From: Candidatus Binatia bacterium
GTDB taxonomy: Bacteria > Desulfobacterota > Binatia > HRBIN30
Reading direction: 5' to 3'
DNA length: 64,000 nucleotides
Assembly: GCA_937925685.1 (NCBI GenBank)
Contig: CALAMI010000006.1
Location: 21,590 to 85,589, forward strand
In this document: in pieces, positions 19,056-27,805 of the stretch
How the letters are laid out: every line of letters begins with the position of its first letter
Position numbering within the stretch: the first letter of the stretch is position 1
Position numbers and translations under genes: made by a program
The notes under the pieces: model-generated
Database searches by the model: none
Told to the model about the DNA's origin: nothing
The model's input: the letters and a program-made list of their open reading frames with translations, nothing else

Positions 19056-20270
19056 CTACTGCGTGCTAGATGTAGCCACTCTTGCGCCTACAAGACATTG
19101 CACTGCTTCCGTCAACCCGTCAACGCTCAAGTAAAACATGGGAAAGAGCTTGCGGATGATACGGCAGGTATCTGCATCCCAGTAGGCTGGTTTTTCCGGG
19201 TTCACCCAAACCGAGCGATCGAAGTACGCGGCGATGCGTTTGAGCCAAACCAGTCCTGGCGTGGCGGAAACGCGGCGCGGATCGATGTTGCCAAAGGGCT
19301 CGAGAAGTTCTGCTGGATGCATCGACGCATCGCCGACAATGAGCACTTTCCAGCGGGAGTCGAGGCGGCGCAGCAAATCTCCTGTGGGCACGGCGTCGCT
19401 GCGCCACATGCGCGCGCGAGTGTAGACATGATCGTAAATGCAGTTGTGAAAGTAGTACGCCTCGAAAGCACGCAAGCCGCGTTCTTCGTGGAGAGCGGTT
19501 AAAAGCTGGCTTACCGGTTCGAAGTAAGGATCCATGGTGCCGCCGACATCCATGAACAAAAGCAAGCGCACGTCGTTGCGCCGAGGTGGCCGAAAAATCA
19601 ATTCGATTTCTCCGGCATTGCGACACGTCTCGTCTACGGTACGGTCGAGGTCGAGTTCCGTGGCCTCGCCGGTGCGGGTGAGGTGGCGGAGACGGCGCAA
19701 AGCAACGCGGATTTGGCGTACGTCCAGGCTGACGTCGGTGCGATAGTCCTGAAACCGGCGCTCCTCCGCCACTTTCATTGCCGAACGGCTGCGCGGCGGC
19801 CCGCCAACGCGGATTCCCGTGGGGTGTTGCCCAGAGTGCCCGAAGGGAGAGCGTCCGCCCGTGCCGATCCATTTGTCGCCGCCATCGTGCCGCTCGCTCT
19901 GCTTCTCCAGCGTTTCCAGAAAGCGGCGCATGAGCTCATCGTGGCTCAATCGTTCTAGGCGAGCGAGTTGTTCCGGGGTCAGGTTGGGAAAGTTTTTGGG
20001 GTTGCGGAGCCAATCGAGAACTTTTTCGACGAGTTCCCCTCCGAGCGATCCTTCGACCCCGCGAAACACTCGAGCGAAAACGCGGTCGTACGCATCGAAG
20101 TAAGTTTCGCTTTTGATCAAGCAAGCGCGGCCGAGTTGGTAAAAACCGAGCAGGCTCGACCCATGAAGGCCTTTTTCCAGCGCCTCGAGGAAGGTCATCC
20201 ATTCCTGGATGCCCACCGGGACCCCTTCCTCGCGCAAACCGTAAAACAGTTCGAGGAACATGACCTCCAC
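19056..20270 (-). CDS. VWA-domain CoxE-like protein
   Basis: Partner protein of MoxR-type AAA+ ATPases, thought to act in metal-cofactor insertion or complex assembly. The N-terminal half has a helical segment and GTGGRSPFGHSG at 136-147, a loop typical of this family. The C-terminal VWA domain starts at RLLLFMDVGGTMDPYF; the metal site reads D241-x-G243-x-T245, so the first Ser of the usual DxSxS is Gly, as in other CoxE-like proteins. VLIVGDASMHPAEL and VWLNP-like segments follow. It is 22 bases downstream of the MoxR gene and 35 bases upstream of the PEBP gene. There are no CO-dehydrogenase genes nearby, so the client is unknown. Confidence 0.87.
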   Translation of the reverse strand: MEVMFLELFYGLREEGVPVGIQEWMTFLEALEKGLHGSSLLGFYQLGRACLIKSETYFDAYDRVFARVFRGVEGSLGGELVEKVLDWLRNPKNFPNLTPEQLARLERLSHDELMRRFLETLEKQSERHDGGDKWIGTGGRSPFGHSGQHPTGIRVGGPPRSRSAMKVAEERRFQDYRTDVSLDVRQIRVALRRLRHLTRTGEATELDLDRTVDETCRNAGEIELIFRPPRRNDVRLLLFMDVGGTMDPYFEPVSQLLTALHEERGLRAFEAYYFHNCIYDHVYTRARMWRSDAVPTGDLLRRLDSRWKVLIVGDASMHPAELLEPFGNIDPRRVSATPGLVWLKRIAAYFDRSVWVNPEKPAYWDADTCRIIRKLFPMFYLSVDGLTEAVQCLVGARVATSSTQ

Positions 20271-20292
20271 TCGCTACGTCGCCTCGGACGGG

Positions 20293-21174
20293 TCATTGAT
20301 GATATCGCGGGCCGAGTTCCGCCCAGGACTTGGGGAAACGTCCACCAGCCGCGTCGTAACGAAGAAGGGCGTCCACGTCTTGTTCCTTTTTCAAGAGCGC
20401 TCCCACAAAGGGGATATGTTCTTCCACCTTATCGAGGCTCACCCCGGCTCGGACCAGTGCCGCGATCCAGTCGATCAGCTCGGAGGTGGAGGGCTTCTTG
20501 CGCAACTCTGGTTGCTCGCGGAGCCAGTAAAACTTGATCAAGACTTGGTCCAAAAGCTTGGCATCGAGGTGCGGGTGGTGCACCGCCACGATGCGGCGCA
20601 TGAGCGCGGGGTCGGGAAACTCGATGTAGTAAAAAATACAACGCCGCAAAAACGCGTCGGGGAGTTCCTTTTCGTTGTTGGAGGTAATGATCACGATCGG
20701 GCGGTGACGCGCCACGATCTCCTCTCCCGTCTCCACGATGGTAAAGCGCATTTCGTCCAGTTCGCGCAATAAGTCGTTGGGGAACTCGAGGTCGGCCTTG
20801 TCGATCTCGTCGATGAGCAGCACCACGCGCTCGGGGGAGGCAAACGCTTGCCCCAACGGACCGAGCTTGATGTACCGGCGGATATCGGAGACATCGCCGG
20901 TACCGAAGCGGCTATCGTTGAGGCGCTGGACCGTATCGTAGACGTACAACCCTTCGGCCGCCTTGCTCGTGGACTTGATGTGCCAAGAAAGCATCTTCAG
21001 TCCGAGCCCTTCGGCTACGTGGCGGGCCAGAACCGTCTTGCCCGTTCCGGGCTCTCCCTTGATGAGCAACGGACGCTCCAAAGCAATGGCGCAGTTGACT
21101 GCATCCACGAGCGCAGGCGAGGCAATGTAACCAGCAGTACCTTGAAATCGTTTGAACCCATTCTCCCGCGACAT
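20293..21174 (-). CDS. MoxR-family AAA+ ATPase
   Basis: Cytoplasmic AAA+ chaperone-type ATPase. Walker A is GEPGTGKT at 40-47, Walker B LLIDEIDKAD around 119-128, sensor-1 VIITSNNEKELPDAFLRR (about 156-173) with the arginine finger region FLRRC. The C-terminal lid helices run from about 195 to the end. The length (293) fits the MoxR/CoxD subgroup. First gene of an operon with a VWA protein and a PEBP protein; the pair MoxR+VWA is a standard functional unit (established for the family), while the third gene and client are specific to this locus. Confidence 0.9.
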   Translation of the reverse strand: MSRENGFKRFQGTAGYIASPALVDAVNCAIALERPLLIKGEPGTGKTVLARHVAEGLGLKMLSWHIKSTSKAAEGLYVYDTVQRLNDSRFGTGDVSDIRRYIKLGPLGQAFASPERVVLLIDEIDKADLEFPNDLLRELDEMRFTIVETGEEIVARHRPIVIITSNNEKELPDAFLRRCIFYYIEFPDPALMRRIVAVHHPHLDAKLLDQVLIKFYWLREQPELRKKPSTSELIDWIAALVRAGVSLDKVEEHIPFVGALLKKEQDVDALLRYDAAGGRFPKSWAELGPRYHQ

Positions 21175-21501
21175 GGCCCCTCTTGGTATCGGTCAGCGCC
21201 GCAACACGCAACCCGCTCCCCCGCGGGCGGACACATAGGTGTGGCCCTGCGCTGCGCCCTCACATCCCCCCGCCCCCTGCAGCGCCAGTGTGCACCAATG
21301 GCATCGTGGGTGGACATGTAGGTCCACCCCAGCCACGCGGGTGCCGCCGGCATCACCCGCGGCACCATGTACGACGCAGGCCATCTGGTGGCGGGCATGC
21401 GCACGCCCTTACGGCCCTCCGGCGGGTGCGGCCGTCGAGGTCGTAATGCGATCAGAGAAGCACGACGAGCCGCCGTGCGGCGGAACGCGGCGGCACCGAT
21501 G
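21175..21501. other. Intergenic stretch with palindromic elements
   Basis: About 330 bases between the MoxR gene start and tRNA-His hold no supported gene. They hold the direct/inverted repeat elements listed separately, and should also hold the MoxR-operon promoter, which I could not identify. Confidence 0.45.
21225..21366. repeat. REP-like palindromic repeat cluster
   Basis: GGGCGGACACATAGGT (21225-21240) and GGGTGGACATGTAGGT (21308-21323) are imperfect direct copies 83 bases apart (13 of 16 identical). The second forms a perfect 8-bp hairpin, GGGTGGAC at 21308-21315 with GTCCACCC at 21322-21329. A further hairpin, GGTGCCGC 21340-21347 with GCGGCACC 21359-21366, follows. This looks like repetitive extragenic palindrome material; no T-run makes it a clear terminator. 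Confidence 0.5.
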
Positions 21502-21575
21502 GGTGAGTGAAGGGGCTCGAACCCTCAACCCCCGGAGCCACAGTCCGGTGCTCTGCCAGTTGAGCTACACTCACC
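21502..21575 (-). tRNA. tRNA-His (GTG)
   Basis: Complete cloverleaf on the minus strand: acceptor GTGAGTG/CACTCAC, D-arm GCTC/GAGC, anticodon stem CCGGA/TCCGG with loop CTGTGGC (anticodon GTG), and T-loop TTCGAGC. A G at the -1 position opposite C73 fits tRNA-His. Third in a Pro-Arg-His tRNA run. Confidence 0.93.
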
Positions 21576-21652
21576 ACGCACGGGCGCCATGCCGGCAAGC
21601 CCTCAGGAATATGCAAAGGCGCTCGCCCTCGCAAGGGCGATCGTCTCACGAG

Positions 21653-21726
<74 letters not shown>

Positions 21727-21767
21727 TTACACAGACTTAACCGAGAACTTCCCATCGTGGAAATCAA

Positions 21768-21841
21768 TCGGGGTGAGAGGATTTGAACCTCCGACTCCCT
21801 GCGCCCAAGGCAGGTGCGCTACCAGGCTGCGCTACACCCCG
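21768..21841 (-). tRNA. tRNA-Pro (TGG)
   Basis: Acceptor CGGGGTG/CACCCCG, D-arm GCGC/GCGC, anticodon stem CCTGC/GCAGG with loop CTTGGGC (anticodon TGG), T-loop TTCAAAT, discriminator A. First of the three tRNA genes in the direction of transcription; a Pro-Arg-His set resembles the proM/argX/hisR neighbourhood of enterobacteria. Confidence 0.94.
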
Positions 21842-22015
21842 CCACGATTTTCCCTTTCGCCGGCCACTACAGGCCAAGCTTGGCTAACAGTACCCCTTGG
21901 AGAAATCAACGCAAGCGAGCGCTCCGTCACGAACTACCACCGCCCTTTCCTCGACCCCCCCGCGCACCACAGTCCACTGTCGCATGCCTGTAGTGACCTG
22001 GCCCACCCGCCCCGC

Positions 22016-22660
22016 TCAACCGCACGCAGTTCCCCCGCTGCCATCGTTTGTCAGGAAGCTCAGCAAAAGCCCTCGTAACTTGTGCGCCGCGCGCGCTCTG
22101 TGGGAGTATCGATTTTTTTCCTCCGGGCTGAGCTCGGCAAACGTTCTTTGACAACCCAGGGGCACGAAAACCGGGTCGTAACCAAAGCCGCCACTGCCAC
22201 GGGGCTCCAAGGCGATTGTGCCCTCGCAGCTTCCCTCGACGGTCAATGTCTTGCGGTCGGGCCGCGCCACAACCAAGACGCAACGAAATCGTGCGCCGCG
22301 CTTGTCCGGCGGCAACCCTGCCAAAGCAGCGAGCAACTGGGTGATGTTCGCTCGATCGTCGGCTTTCGGGCCGGCAAAGTAAGCCGAGTCGACACCGGGG
22401 GCGCCGCCGAGCGCATCCACTTCCAAACCCGAGTCGTCCGCCAATGCTGGCAAGCCGCACCACGCCGCAATGGCTTGGGCCTTCCGGGTCGCATTTTCCA
22501 CGTACGTACGGCCAGTTTCCTCGACCCGAGGGTAGCCAGGGAAGTCGAGCAAGGACAAACACTCGACGCCCGCGTTGGCCAAGAGCTCGCCCAGCTCCTT
22601 CACCTTGCCAGGATTCGCCGAGGCTAGAACCAGGCGAGGCTTCGGCTCTCGGTGACTCAT
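22016..22660 (-). CDS. rdgB: XTP/dITP diphosphatase (RdgB/HAM1 family)
   Basis: House-cleaning pyrophosphatase that hydrolyses XTP, ITP and dITP so that damaged purines do not enter DNA or [17 protein letters not shown] is the N-terminal nucleotide loop; [35 protein letters not shown] and [10 protein letters not shown] are the family signatures; [19 protein letters not shown] closes the fold. The length is 214 residues. The open frame continues upstream to 23419, but that part is another frame of rph. The ATG at 22660 overlaps the rph stop by four bases, so rph-rdgB is a coupled pair, a common arrangement. Confidence 0.94.
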   Translation of the reverse strand: MSHREPKPRLVLASANPGKVKELGELLANAGVECLSLLDFPGYPRVEETGRTYVENATRKAQAIAAWCGLPALADDSGLEVDALGGAPGVDSAYFAGPKADDRANITQLLAALAGLPPDKRGARFRCVLVVARPDRKTLTVEGSCEGTIALEPRGSGGFGYDPVFVPLGCQRTFAELSPEEKNRYSHRARAAHKLRGLLLSFLTNDGSGGTACG

Positions 22661-23373
22661 GGAAGCGCGCGTTCCTGGGCCCGCAGCAACTCCTGGATGC
22701 CCGACCAAGCTAAATCCGCCAACTGATCGAGGGTGGCGCGACTGAAGGGATTCCCCTCCGCCGTGCCTTGGACCTCCACAAAACGGCCCGCATCCGTCAT
22801 GACGAAGTTCATGTCCACCTCGGCCCGGGAATCCTCGGCGTAACACAAGTCCAACATCGCCACTCCATCTACCACCCCAACACTCACTGCCGCCACCGCC
22901 CCGCTCAGTGGAGTCTGATCGATCAGCCCACTCTCCAACAATCGCCGCACTGCCAGCGCCAACGCCACATATGCGCCCGTGATCGCCAACGTCCTCGTGC
23001 CTCCGTCGGCTTCGATCACATCGCAGTCGATCCAAATCGTGCGCGGCCCAAGCTTGGCCAGATCCACCACCGATCTCAAGCTGCGCCCAATCAGACGCTG
23101 GATTTCGTGGGTCCGTCCCCCGAGCCTTCCCCGCGCCGCCTCTCGCTGAATCCGCTGTGGGCTCGAGCCTGGCAGCATGCTGTACTCGGCAGTTAGCCAA
23201 CCCTTCCCCGTATTTTCCAAAAACGGGGGCACGCTTTCCTCGACAGACGCCGTGCAAATCACTCTCGTGTTGCCAGCCTCTGCGAGCACTGACCCTAACG
23301 CCTGTCGTATGAACCCAGGATGCAACACCAGCGGGCGAAGCTGCGTTGGCTGGCGGCCATCGATGCGACTCAT
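22657..23373 (-). CDS. rph: Ribonuclease PH
   Basis: Phosphorolytic 3'-5' exoribonuclease that trims tRNA 3' ends, fitting with the tRNA genes downstream. [15 protein letters not shown] is the canonical N terminus; [19 protein letters not shown] and [16 protein letters not shown] are family blocks; [27 protein letters not shown] contains the phosphate/metal site with its conserved Asp and the GGTR motif. The length is 238 residues. The ATG at 23373 is preceded by GGAGG; the longer frame to 23439 adds an unconserved stretch. Divergent from the sigma-54 regulator. Confidence 0.95.
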   Translation of the reverse strand: MSRIDGRQPTQLRPLVLHPGFIRQALGSVLAEAGNTRVICTASVEESVPPFLENTGKGWLTAEYSMLPGSSPQRIQREAARGRLGGRTHEIQRLIGRSLRSVVDLAKLGPRTIWIDCDVIEADGGTRTLAITGAYVALALAVRRLLESGLIDQTPLSGAVAAVSVGVVDGVAMLDLCYAEDSRAEVDMNFVMTDAGRFVEVQGTAEGNPFSRATLDQLADLAWSGIQELLRAQERALP

Positions 23374-23592
23374 CTGCAGAGCCCTCCGTGAGAAAAATGT
23401 GAACTTCCAACTGTACCAAGCTCGAAGGAAAGGAAGCAACCTTTCATACCCGCGGCACTACTATACACTCGGCGCGCGCTTCGCAGGTCAAGGCTGCGAT
23501 GGTGGGGACCGCCACCATAAAAAAATTTCCTCCCTTGGGTTGCTCCACAAACGAACTGGCGCTAATTTTTTGACGCTTTTCACGGGAGGCCC

Positions 23593-24573
23593 ATGGAGCC
23601 GCACATTGTCAAAGGCAACCACCCGGTCATGGAGAAAATCTTCCAGATTTGTGACCGCGTGGCCCCCACGGACTCGACGGTACTGATTCAAGGGGAAAGT
23701 GGTACGGGGAAAGAATTGGTGGCCCGTTACATTCACGCGCGCAGTCGTCGGGCGAACAATCCCTTCATTCCTGTTAACTGTGGGGCCATTCCTGCCGATT
23801 TGTTGGAATCGGAGATGTTCGGTCACGAAAAAGGGGCTTTCACCGGTGCTGTGTCAGCCCGCATGGGGCTGTTCCAGTACGCCAACGGGGGCACCATTTT
23901 CTTGGACGAGATCGGGGAAATGACCCCGGCATTGCAGGTGAAGCTCCTACGTGTTTTGCAAGAGCGGGAAATTCGCCCAGTCGGGGCTGACCGAACGATT
24001 CGCGTCGATGTGCGGGTGATCGCGGCAACCAACCGGGACCTGTCTGCAGACGTAAAAAGCGGGCGCTTCCGCGAAGACCTCTTTTACCGCTTACAGGTGA
24101 TCCCGATCACCATCCCGCCATTGCGGGAGCGGCGGTCAGACATCCCGCTGCTGGTTCAGTACTTCCTGGACAAACACAACAGCCAACGCCCAGGCCAGCC
24201 GGTGCGTATTTCCGACGAGGCGATGGTACACCTGTGGGAGTACGACTGGCCGGGCAACGTGCGGGAACTGGAGAACTTGGTCGAGCGGCTGGTGATCCTG
24301 AGCGAGGACGGGATGATTCGCGTGGAAAACCTACCGTCGAACATTCGCACTTTCATCTCCGATAAAAAGATTCCACGGCCCACGCTGACCGACGAGGGCA
24401 TCGATCTCAACCGTGCCGTAGAAGAGTTCGAGTATCGGTTAATTGACGAGGCGTTGAGACGGACCAAAGGGAACAAGCAGGCGGCCGCACGGCTCCTGGG
24501 TTTGAAACGCACCACCTTGGTGGCGAAATTGCGGCGCAAGGCCAGTAGTTCGGATCAAGGGTGCGTTCTCTAA
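23593..24573 (+). CDS. Sigma-54-dependent activator without receiver domain (PspF-like)
   Basis: Bacterial enhancer-binding protein that opens sigma-54 promoters with ATP. The AAA+ domain starts almost at the N terminus: Walker A GESGTGKE at 34-41, GAFTGA loop at 81-86, Walker B GGTIFLDEIGEM near 99-110, sensor and Arg-finger region FREDLFYRLQ. The linker YDWPGNVRELENLVERLV leads to a Fis-type helix-turn-helix (NKQAAARLLGLKRTTLVAKL, about 293-312). There is no N-terminal receiver, GAF or PAS domain; at 326 residues it has the size of PspF. A free-standing receiver protein is encoded 20 bases downstream and may take over the sensing role (inference). The start is preceded by GGGAGG. Confidence 0.92.
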   Translation: MEPHIVKGNHPVMEKIFQICDRVAPTDSTVLIQGESGTGKELVARYIHARSRRANNPFIPVNCGAIPADLLESEMFGHEKGAFTGAVSARMGLFQYANGGTIFLDEIGEMTPALQVKLLRVLQEREIRPVGADRTIRVDVRVIAATNRDLSADVKSGRFREDLFYRLQVIPITIPPLRERRSDIPLLVQYFLDKHNSQRPGQPVRISDEAMVHLWEYDWPGNVRELENLVERLVILSEDGMIRVENLPSNIRTFISDKKIPRPTLTDEGIDLNRAVEEFEYRLIDEALRRTKGNKQAAARLLGLKRTTLVAKLRRKASSSDQGCVL

Positions 24574-24592
24574 CACAAGAAAGGCGTCAAGT

Positions 24593-25045
24593 ATGTCCGA
24601 TGCTCTCAAAGGTCGAATCCTGGTCGTGGACGACGACGAGAATGCCGTGGAAATCCTCACCCGAATGCTGGCCCGAGAAGGCCACACCAGCGTTGCCGCT
24701 TCCTCCGGTGCACAAGCGCTCGAGACCCTGCGGCGGGAAAACGTGGACGTGATTTTATTAGACGTGATGATGCCCGGCATGGACGGGTTAGAAGTCTGCC
24801 GGCAGCTGCGGGAAGATGAAAGGCTGCGCCAAATCCCGGTGATTTTACTGACCGCGAAAGACGACATGGACACCCGTACCCGCGCAATGGAGCTGGGAGT
24901 GAGCGAATTTCTCACCAAACCGGTGAATCGGCGGGAGCTGTTCACTCGGATCGATGCTCAACTGCACGCACGCAGTCTGTCGCGTGAGTTGTCGGCGACG
25001 GTAGAAAAAGTTTTACAGCCCCCCACCGACCCCGACGGCGAGTGA
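24593..25045 (+). CDS. Stand-alone response-regulator receiver protein
   Basis: CheY-like receiver domain with no output domain. The acidic pocket is VVDDDE (13-16), the phospho-acceptor Asp57 lies in VILLDVMMPGMDGLEV, the conserved Thr in VILLTAKDD and the Lys in FLTKPVN. About 30 extra residues at the C terminus look helical and polar. It is co-transcribed with the receiver-less sigma-54 activator just upstream. Cyclic-di-GMP or kinase output domains are absent, so it must act by protein contact. No histidine kinase is in the window. Confidence 0.9.
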   Translation: MSDALKGRILVVDDDENAVEILTRMLAREGHTSVAASSGAQALETLRRENVDVILLDVMMPGMDGLEVCRQLREDERLRQIPVILLTAKDDMDTRTRAMELGVSEFLTKPVNRRELFTRIDAQLHARSLSRELSATVEKVLQPPTDPDGE

Positions 25046-25067
25046 ACACCCCGTCTGCCTCTGTTCG

Positions 25068-26234
25068 ATGTACCTACGCCTCGCTGCTGGATTGGCGTGT
25101 TTGCTTTTGCCCCCTTCGATGGCACCGAGCCGAGAGGCGCTGCCCGGTCTGGCAGCGCTGCGGGCTTGTCGGGGCAGCGGCGGCGATGCATTCGTCCGGC
25201 CCTTGGCCTCCCCCTCAAAGCTGGGCGAATTTCCTTGGCTCGCCCCCAGCGCGGCCGACGAAGACATGACCACGCTCGGGCGATCCGAGTGGCCCACTCC
25301 GCTCTGGTCCAAGGTTTTGCTGGTGGCGCCCCACCCAGACGATGAAACTCTGGCGGCGGGAGGGTTGATTCAAAGGATCCTCAAAGCGCGGGGGGTCGTG
25401 CGCATCGTGTACGCGACGAACGGAGACGGTTACCTCGAAGCTGTTCAGGCCCGCACGCAAAGGCGGCAGCTTTCCGCGGAGGATTTCCAGCGCTACGGGC
25501 GCCAGCGCCAAGCTGAAGCCATAGAGGCACAACTGGAGCTTGGGGTTCCACCTGCCTGGCTGAAGTTTCTTGGGTTCCCCGATGGGGGAATCCGTGCGCT
25601 TTGGGGTCGGTATTGGTGTTCGCCAGAGCCGTACGTGTCGCCCTTCACTCTCCAAAGTCAGTCGCCGCAAGGCCAAGGGCTGCAATACCGGGGCACTGAA
25701 CTGGAGGAAGAACTGGTCCGTATTTTGTTCAGTTGGCAACCAACTATCGTGATTCTTCCCGATCCCCGCGATCTCCATACCGATCATTGCGCTCTCGGTG
25801 GTTTCGTGCTCGACGCCGTGCGCGAAGCGCGCCGAAGGGGCGCCACGGCAGAGCCCAAGGTTCTAGGCTACCTGGTGCACTTCCCGAGTTACCCCGGTGA
25901 CCCCAGTTGGAGGCAAGCAGTGAAGCGCAGTGGCGTATGCGGCAGCGAAGAAGGGATGCACGCTCTATCGAACACGACATGGTTGCGGATCGAACTCGAC
26001 CAGCAGGAACTTAGGAGCAAAGAATCGGCTTTGTGGAAGTATACCTCGCAGGTGCAGATCATGCGGTCGTTCCTCGAGCAATTCGCTCGATCGGAAGAGT
26101 GGTTCTCGGTCTTACAGCCAAAGCACTGGCGTCTTCCGCGCATCGTGGCTGAGGAACGAAAGCCGACAAGCCCACCCCAAGGTTGTTCGGTCAACGGAAC
26201 CGTGATAGGCACGAGTTCTCTGCCGGAGAGGTAA
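25068..26234 (+). CDS. PIG-L family N-deacetylase, probably exported
   Basis: Zinc-dependent de-N-acetylase of the PIG-L/LmbE superfamily, whose members deacetylate GlcNAc-type amino sugars (mycothiol, bacillithiol or glycolipid precursors). The metal motif APHPDDETLAAGG has H89, D91 and D92; a second His is in DLHTDHCALG. The N terminus (MYLRLAAGLACLLLPPS) looks like a signal peptide, and a 60-residue spacer follows, so it probably acts outside the cytoplasm. That and the insert between the motifs make it longer than LmbE (388 residues). It starts 22 bases after the receiver gene and may share its transcript. The substrate is unknown. Confidence 0.82.
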   Translation: MYLRLAAGLACLLLPPSMAPSREALPGLAALRACRGSGGDAFVRPLASPSKLGEFPWLAPSAADEDMTTLGRSEWPTPLWSKVLLVAPHPDDETLAAGGLIQRILKARGVVRIVYATNGDGYLEAVQARTQRRQLSAEDFQRYGRQRQAEAIEAQLELGVPPAWLKFLGFPDGGIRALWGRYWCSPEPYVSPFTLQSQSPQGQGLQYRGTELEEELVRILFSWQPTIVILPDPRDLHTDHCALGGFVLDAVREARRRGATAEPKVLGYLVHFPSYPGDPSWRQAVKRSGVCGSEEGMHALSNTTWLRIELDQQELRSKESALWKYTSQVQIMRSFLEQFARSEEWFSVLQPKHWRLPRIVAEERKPTSPPQGCSVNGTVIGTSSLPER

Positions 26235-26345
26235 TGGGTAGGCGAATGGACAACCACCGCCGTTCTACTCCAACCGGCGGCTACGAGCGCAACCGCACCA
26301 CGCTCAATGGAGCCCGCCAACTCGCCCTTTGGCTAAAGGTGTTCT

Positions 26346-27401
26346 ATGCAATTGGTCAATCCAGCGACATACGAAGTCGATCTCGAGGGCAACCGAACTC
26401 GCTTAGAGCAACTGCGCAAGGTCGTCGGCGACGCTGAGCGCGTTGCCTTGTTGTTGCAAGACGATCCCGACCCCGACGGTATCGCCAGCGCGATCGCTTT
26501 GCGCACCGTGCTGGGGCGCAATCGGTCGACCACGCCAATTTTCACCTTTGGGCAAGTCACCCGCGCGGAGAATCTAGCCATGATCCAACTGCTAGATGTG
26601 TCCGTGGAGCCGGTGAATACGGAAACCCTGCGCGCCTTCCCCCGAGTGGCCTTGCTCGACGTACAACCAGGGTATTTCGGTGAGCGACTGCCACACGTAC
26701 ACATCGTGATCGACCACCATCCGCGCTGCGGACCGTTGGATGCCGAGTTTTGCGACGTACGCACTTCCTACGGGGCCACTTCCACAATCCTCACCGAATA
26801 CCTCGAGGCCGCCGGTGCAGACGTGAGCCAGCGCCTCGCCACTGCGTTGTTGTACGGGATCAAGAGCGACACCCTCATGCTCAATCGCGAAACCGGCCCA
26901 GCTGACTTACGGGCCTTCATGGCACTGTACCCCCTGACGAACTACAACGTGCTTCGCCGCATCGAACGGCCAGAGTTGCCGCTAGCGTTCGCAAACTTCC
27001 TGTCGCGAGTATTGCCCCGAATTCGCAAGCGCGAAGAGTTACTGACGTTGCACGTCGGTCGAGTCGACCGCGAAGACGTGATCCCCCAACTTGCCGACTT
27101 TTGCATGCAGTTCGAGAACACCGAGTGGGTGGTGGTGTCAGGCAAAACTCACCATTCCATCGTACTCTCCGTGCGCAACCCTGGTTACGTGCGCAGTGCT
27201 GGCGATGTCGTGCGCCGCCTGTTTGGCAACGTGGGGCGCGCTGGCGGCCATCGTTCCATGGCAAAAGCCATCGTCTCGCTGCGTGCGTGGAGGAAGGCTT
27301 TCGGATCGACCCGCGACAGCCACATTGCCGAATGCATCGAACAGCTGTTTTGGAAAGAGCTGTACGGGGAAGGGACGCAAGCCTTGCAAGCGAGCGCCTA
27401 A
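26346..27401 (+). CDS. DHH/DHHA1 phosphoesterase (NrnA-like)
   Basis: DHH-superfamily phosphoesterase, of the type that degrades nanoRNA, pAp or cyclic dinucleotides using Mn2+. Motif I is DDPDPDG at 39-45; the DHHP motif is at 123-126; TSYGATSTILTEYL follows. The C-terminal DHHA1 domain has HHSIVLSVRNPGY and GNVGRAGGHRSMAKA, the GGHxxxA substrate-binding motif. The motif I sequence (DDPDPDG in place of the frequent HxNPDxD) and the spacing to DHHA1 place it near NrnA but not certainly orthologous. The start ATG at 26346 has AAAGGTG upstream. Cytoplasmic. Confidence 0.86.
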   Translation: MQLVNPATYEVDLEGNRTRLEQLRKVVGDAERVALLLQDDPDPDGIASAIALRTVLGRNRSTTPIFTFGQVTRAENLAMIQLLDVSVEPVNTETLRAFPRVALLDVQPGYFGERLPHVHIVIDHHPRCGPLDAEFCDVRTSYGATSTILTEYLEAAGADVSQRLATALLYGIKSDTLMLNRETGPADLRAFMALYPLTNYNVLRRIERPELPLAFANFLSRVLPRIRKREELLTLHVGRVDREDVIPQLADFCMQFENTEWVVVSGKTHHSIVLSVRNPGYVRSAGDVVRRLFGNVGRAGGHRSMAKAIVSLRAWRKAFGSTRDSHIAECIEQLFWKELYGEGTQALQASA

Positions 27402-27744
27402 CGTAGGCGACGTGGGTGATACAAGGGCGACGCCAGCTGCCGCGCAGGCGGCGGGCGCAGGGCCAGCCTATACGGCCGGCGACCGGAACGGCATGTGGAG
27501 CGCGGCAGCCATGCTGCGGCGTGCGGGCGCAACGCCCGCAGTAAAACCCCACCGGCCGGAATGCGCTGCGCCTGCAACGCTAGCCGCGGCCCTATGGCCG
27601 TGCGCCGACCAGCGTGCAGGGGCATGCACGGGAAATAGAGGGTTGCCTTTAGCAAACAAATCACGAGATCGAGTTTGTATGGCAACCAGCGAGACATTCG
27701 TCATGCATCCTTAGCCGTCCCCGAGAACAAGGGGGTCGACAAAG
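27402..27744. other. Intergenic stretch without supported gene
   Basis: The bases after the DHH gene contain short inverted repeats, such as GCGGGC/GCCCGC near 27525-27541, but no T-run and no coding frame with recognisable features. The right end leads into the palindrome upstream of the ribbon-helix-helix gene. Confidence 0.4.
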
Positions 27745-27762
27745 CTGTAAAGCATGTTACAG
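27745..27762. promoter_or_regulatory. Candidate operator CTGTAA-N6-TTACAG
   Basis: Perfect inverted repeat with 6-base arms and a 6-base centre, 43 bases upstream of a ribbon-helix-helix protein gene. RHH proteins usually bind such short palindromes and often regulate themselves, so this is a plausible autoregulatory site (inference). Confidence 0.4.
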
Positions 27763-27805
27763 AAACTCACGCTAAGCCTCGAAACGCTCAGGAGGGAAAA
27801 GACCG

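Noticed and set aside
22660..23419. Apparent N-terminal fusion in front of RdgB
   Set aside because: This is another frame of the rph gene; RdgB alignment begins at the ATG at 22660 ([14 protein letters not shown]).
27520..27545. GC-rich hairpin after the DHH gene as a terminator
   Set aside because: The stem is only six base pairs and is followed by AGTAAAAC rather than a T-run.
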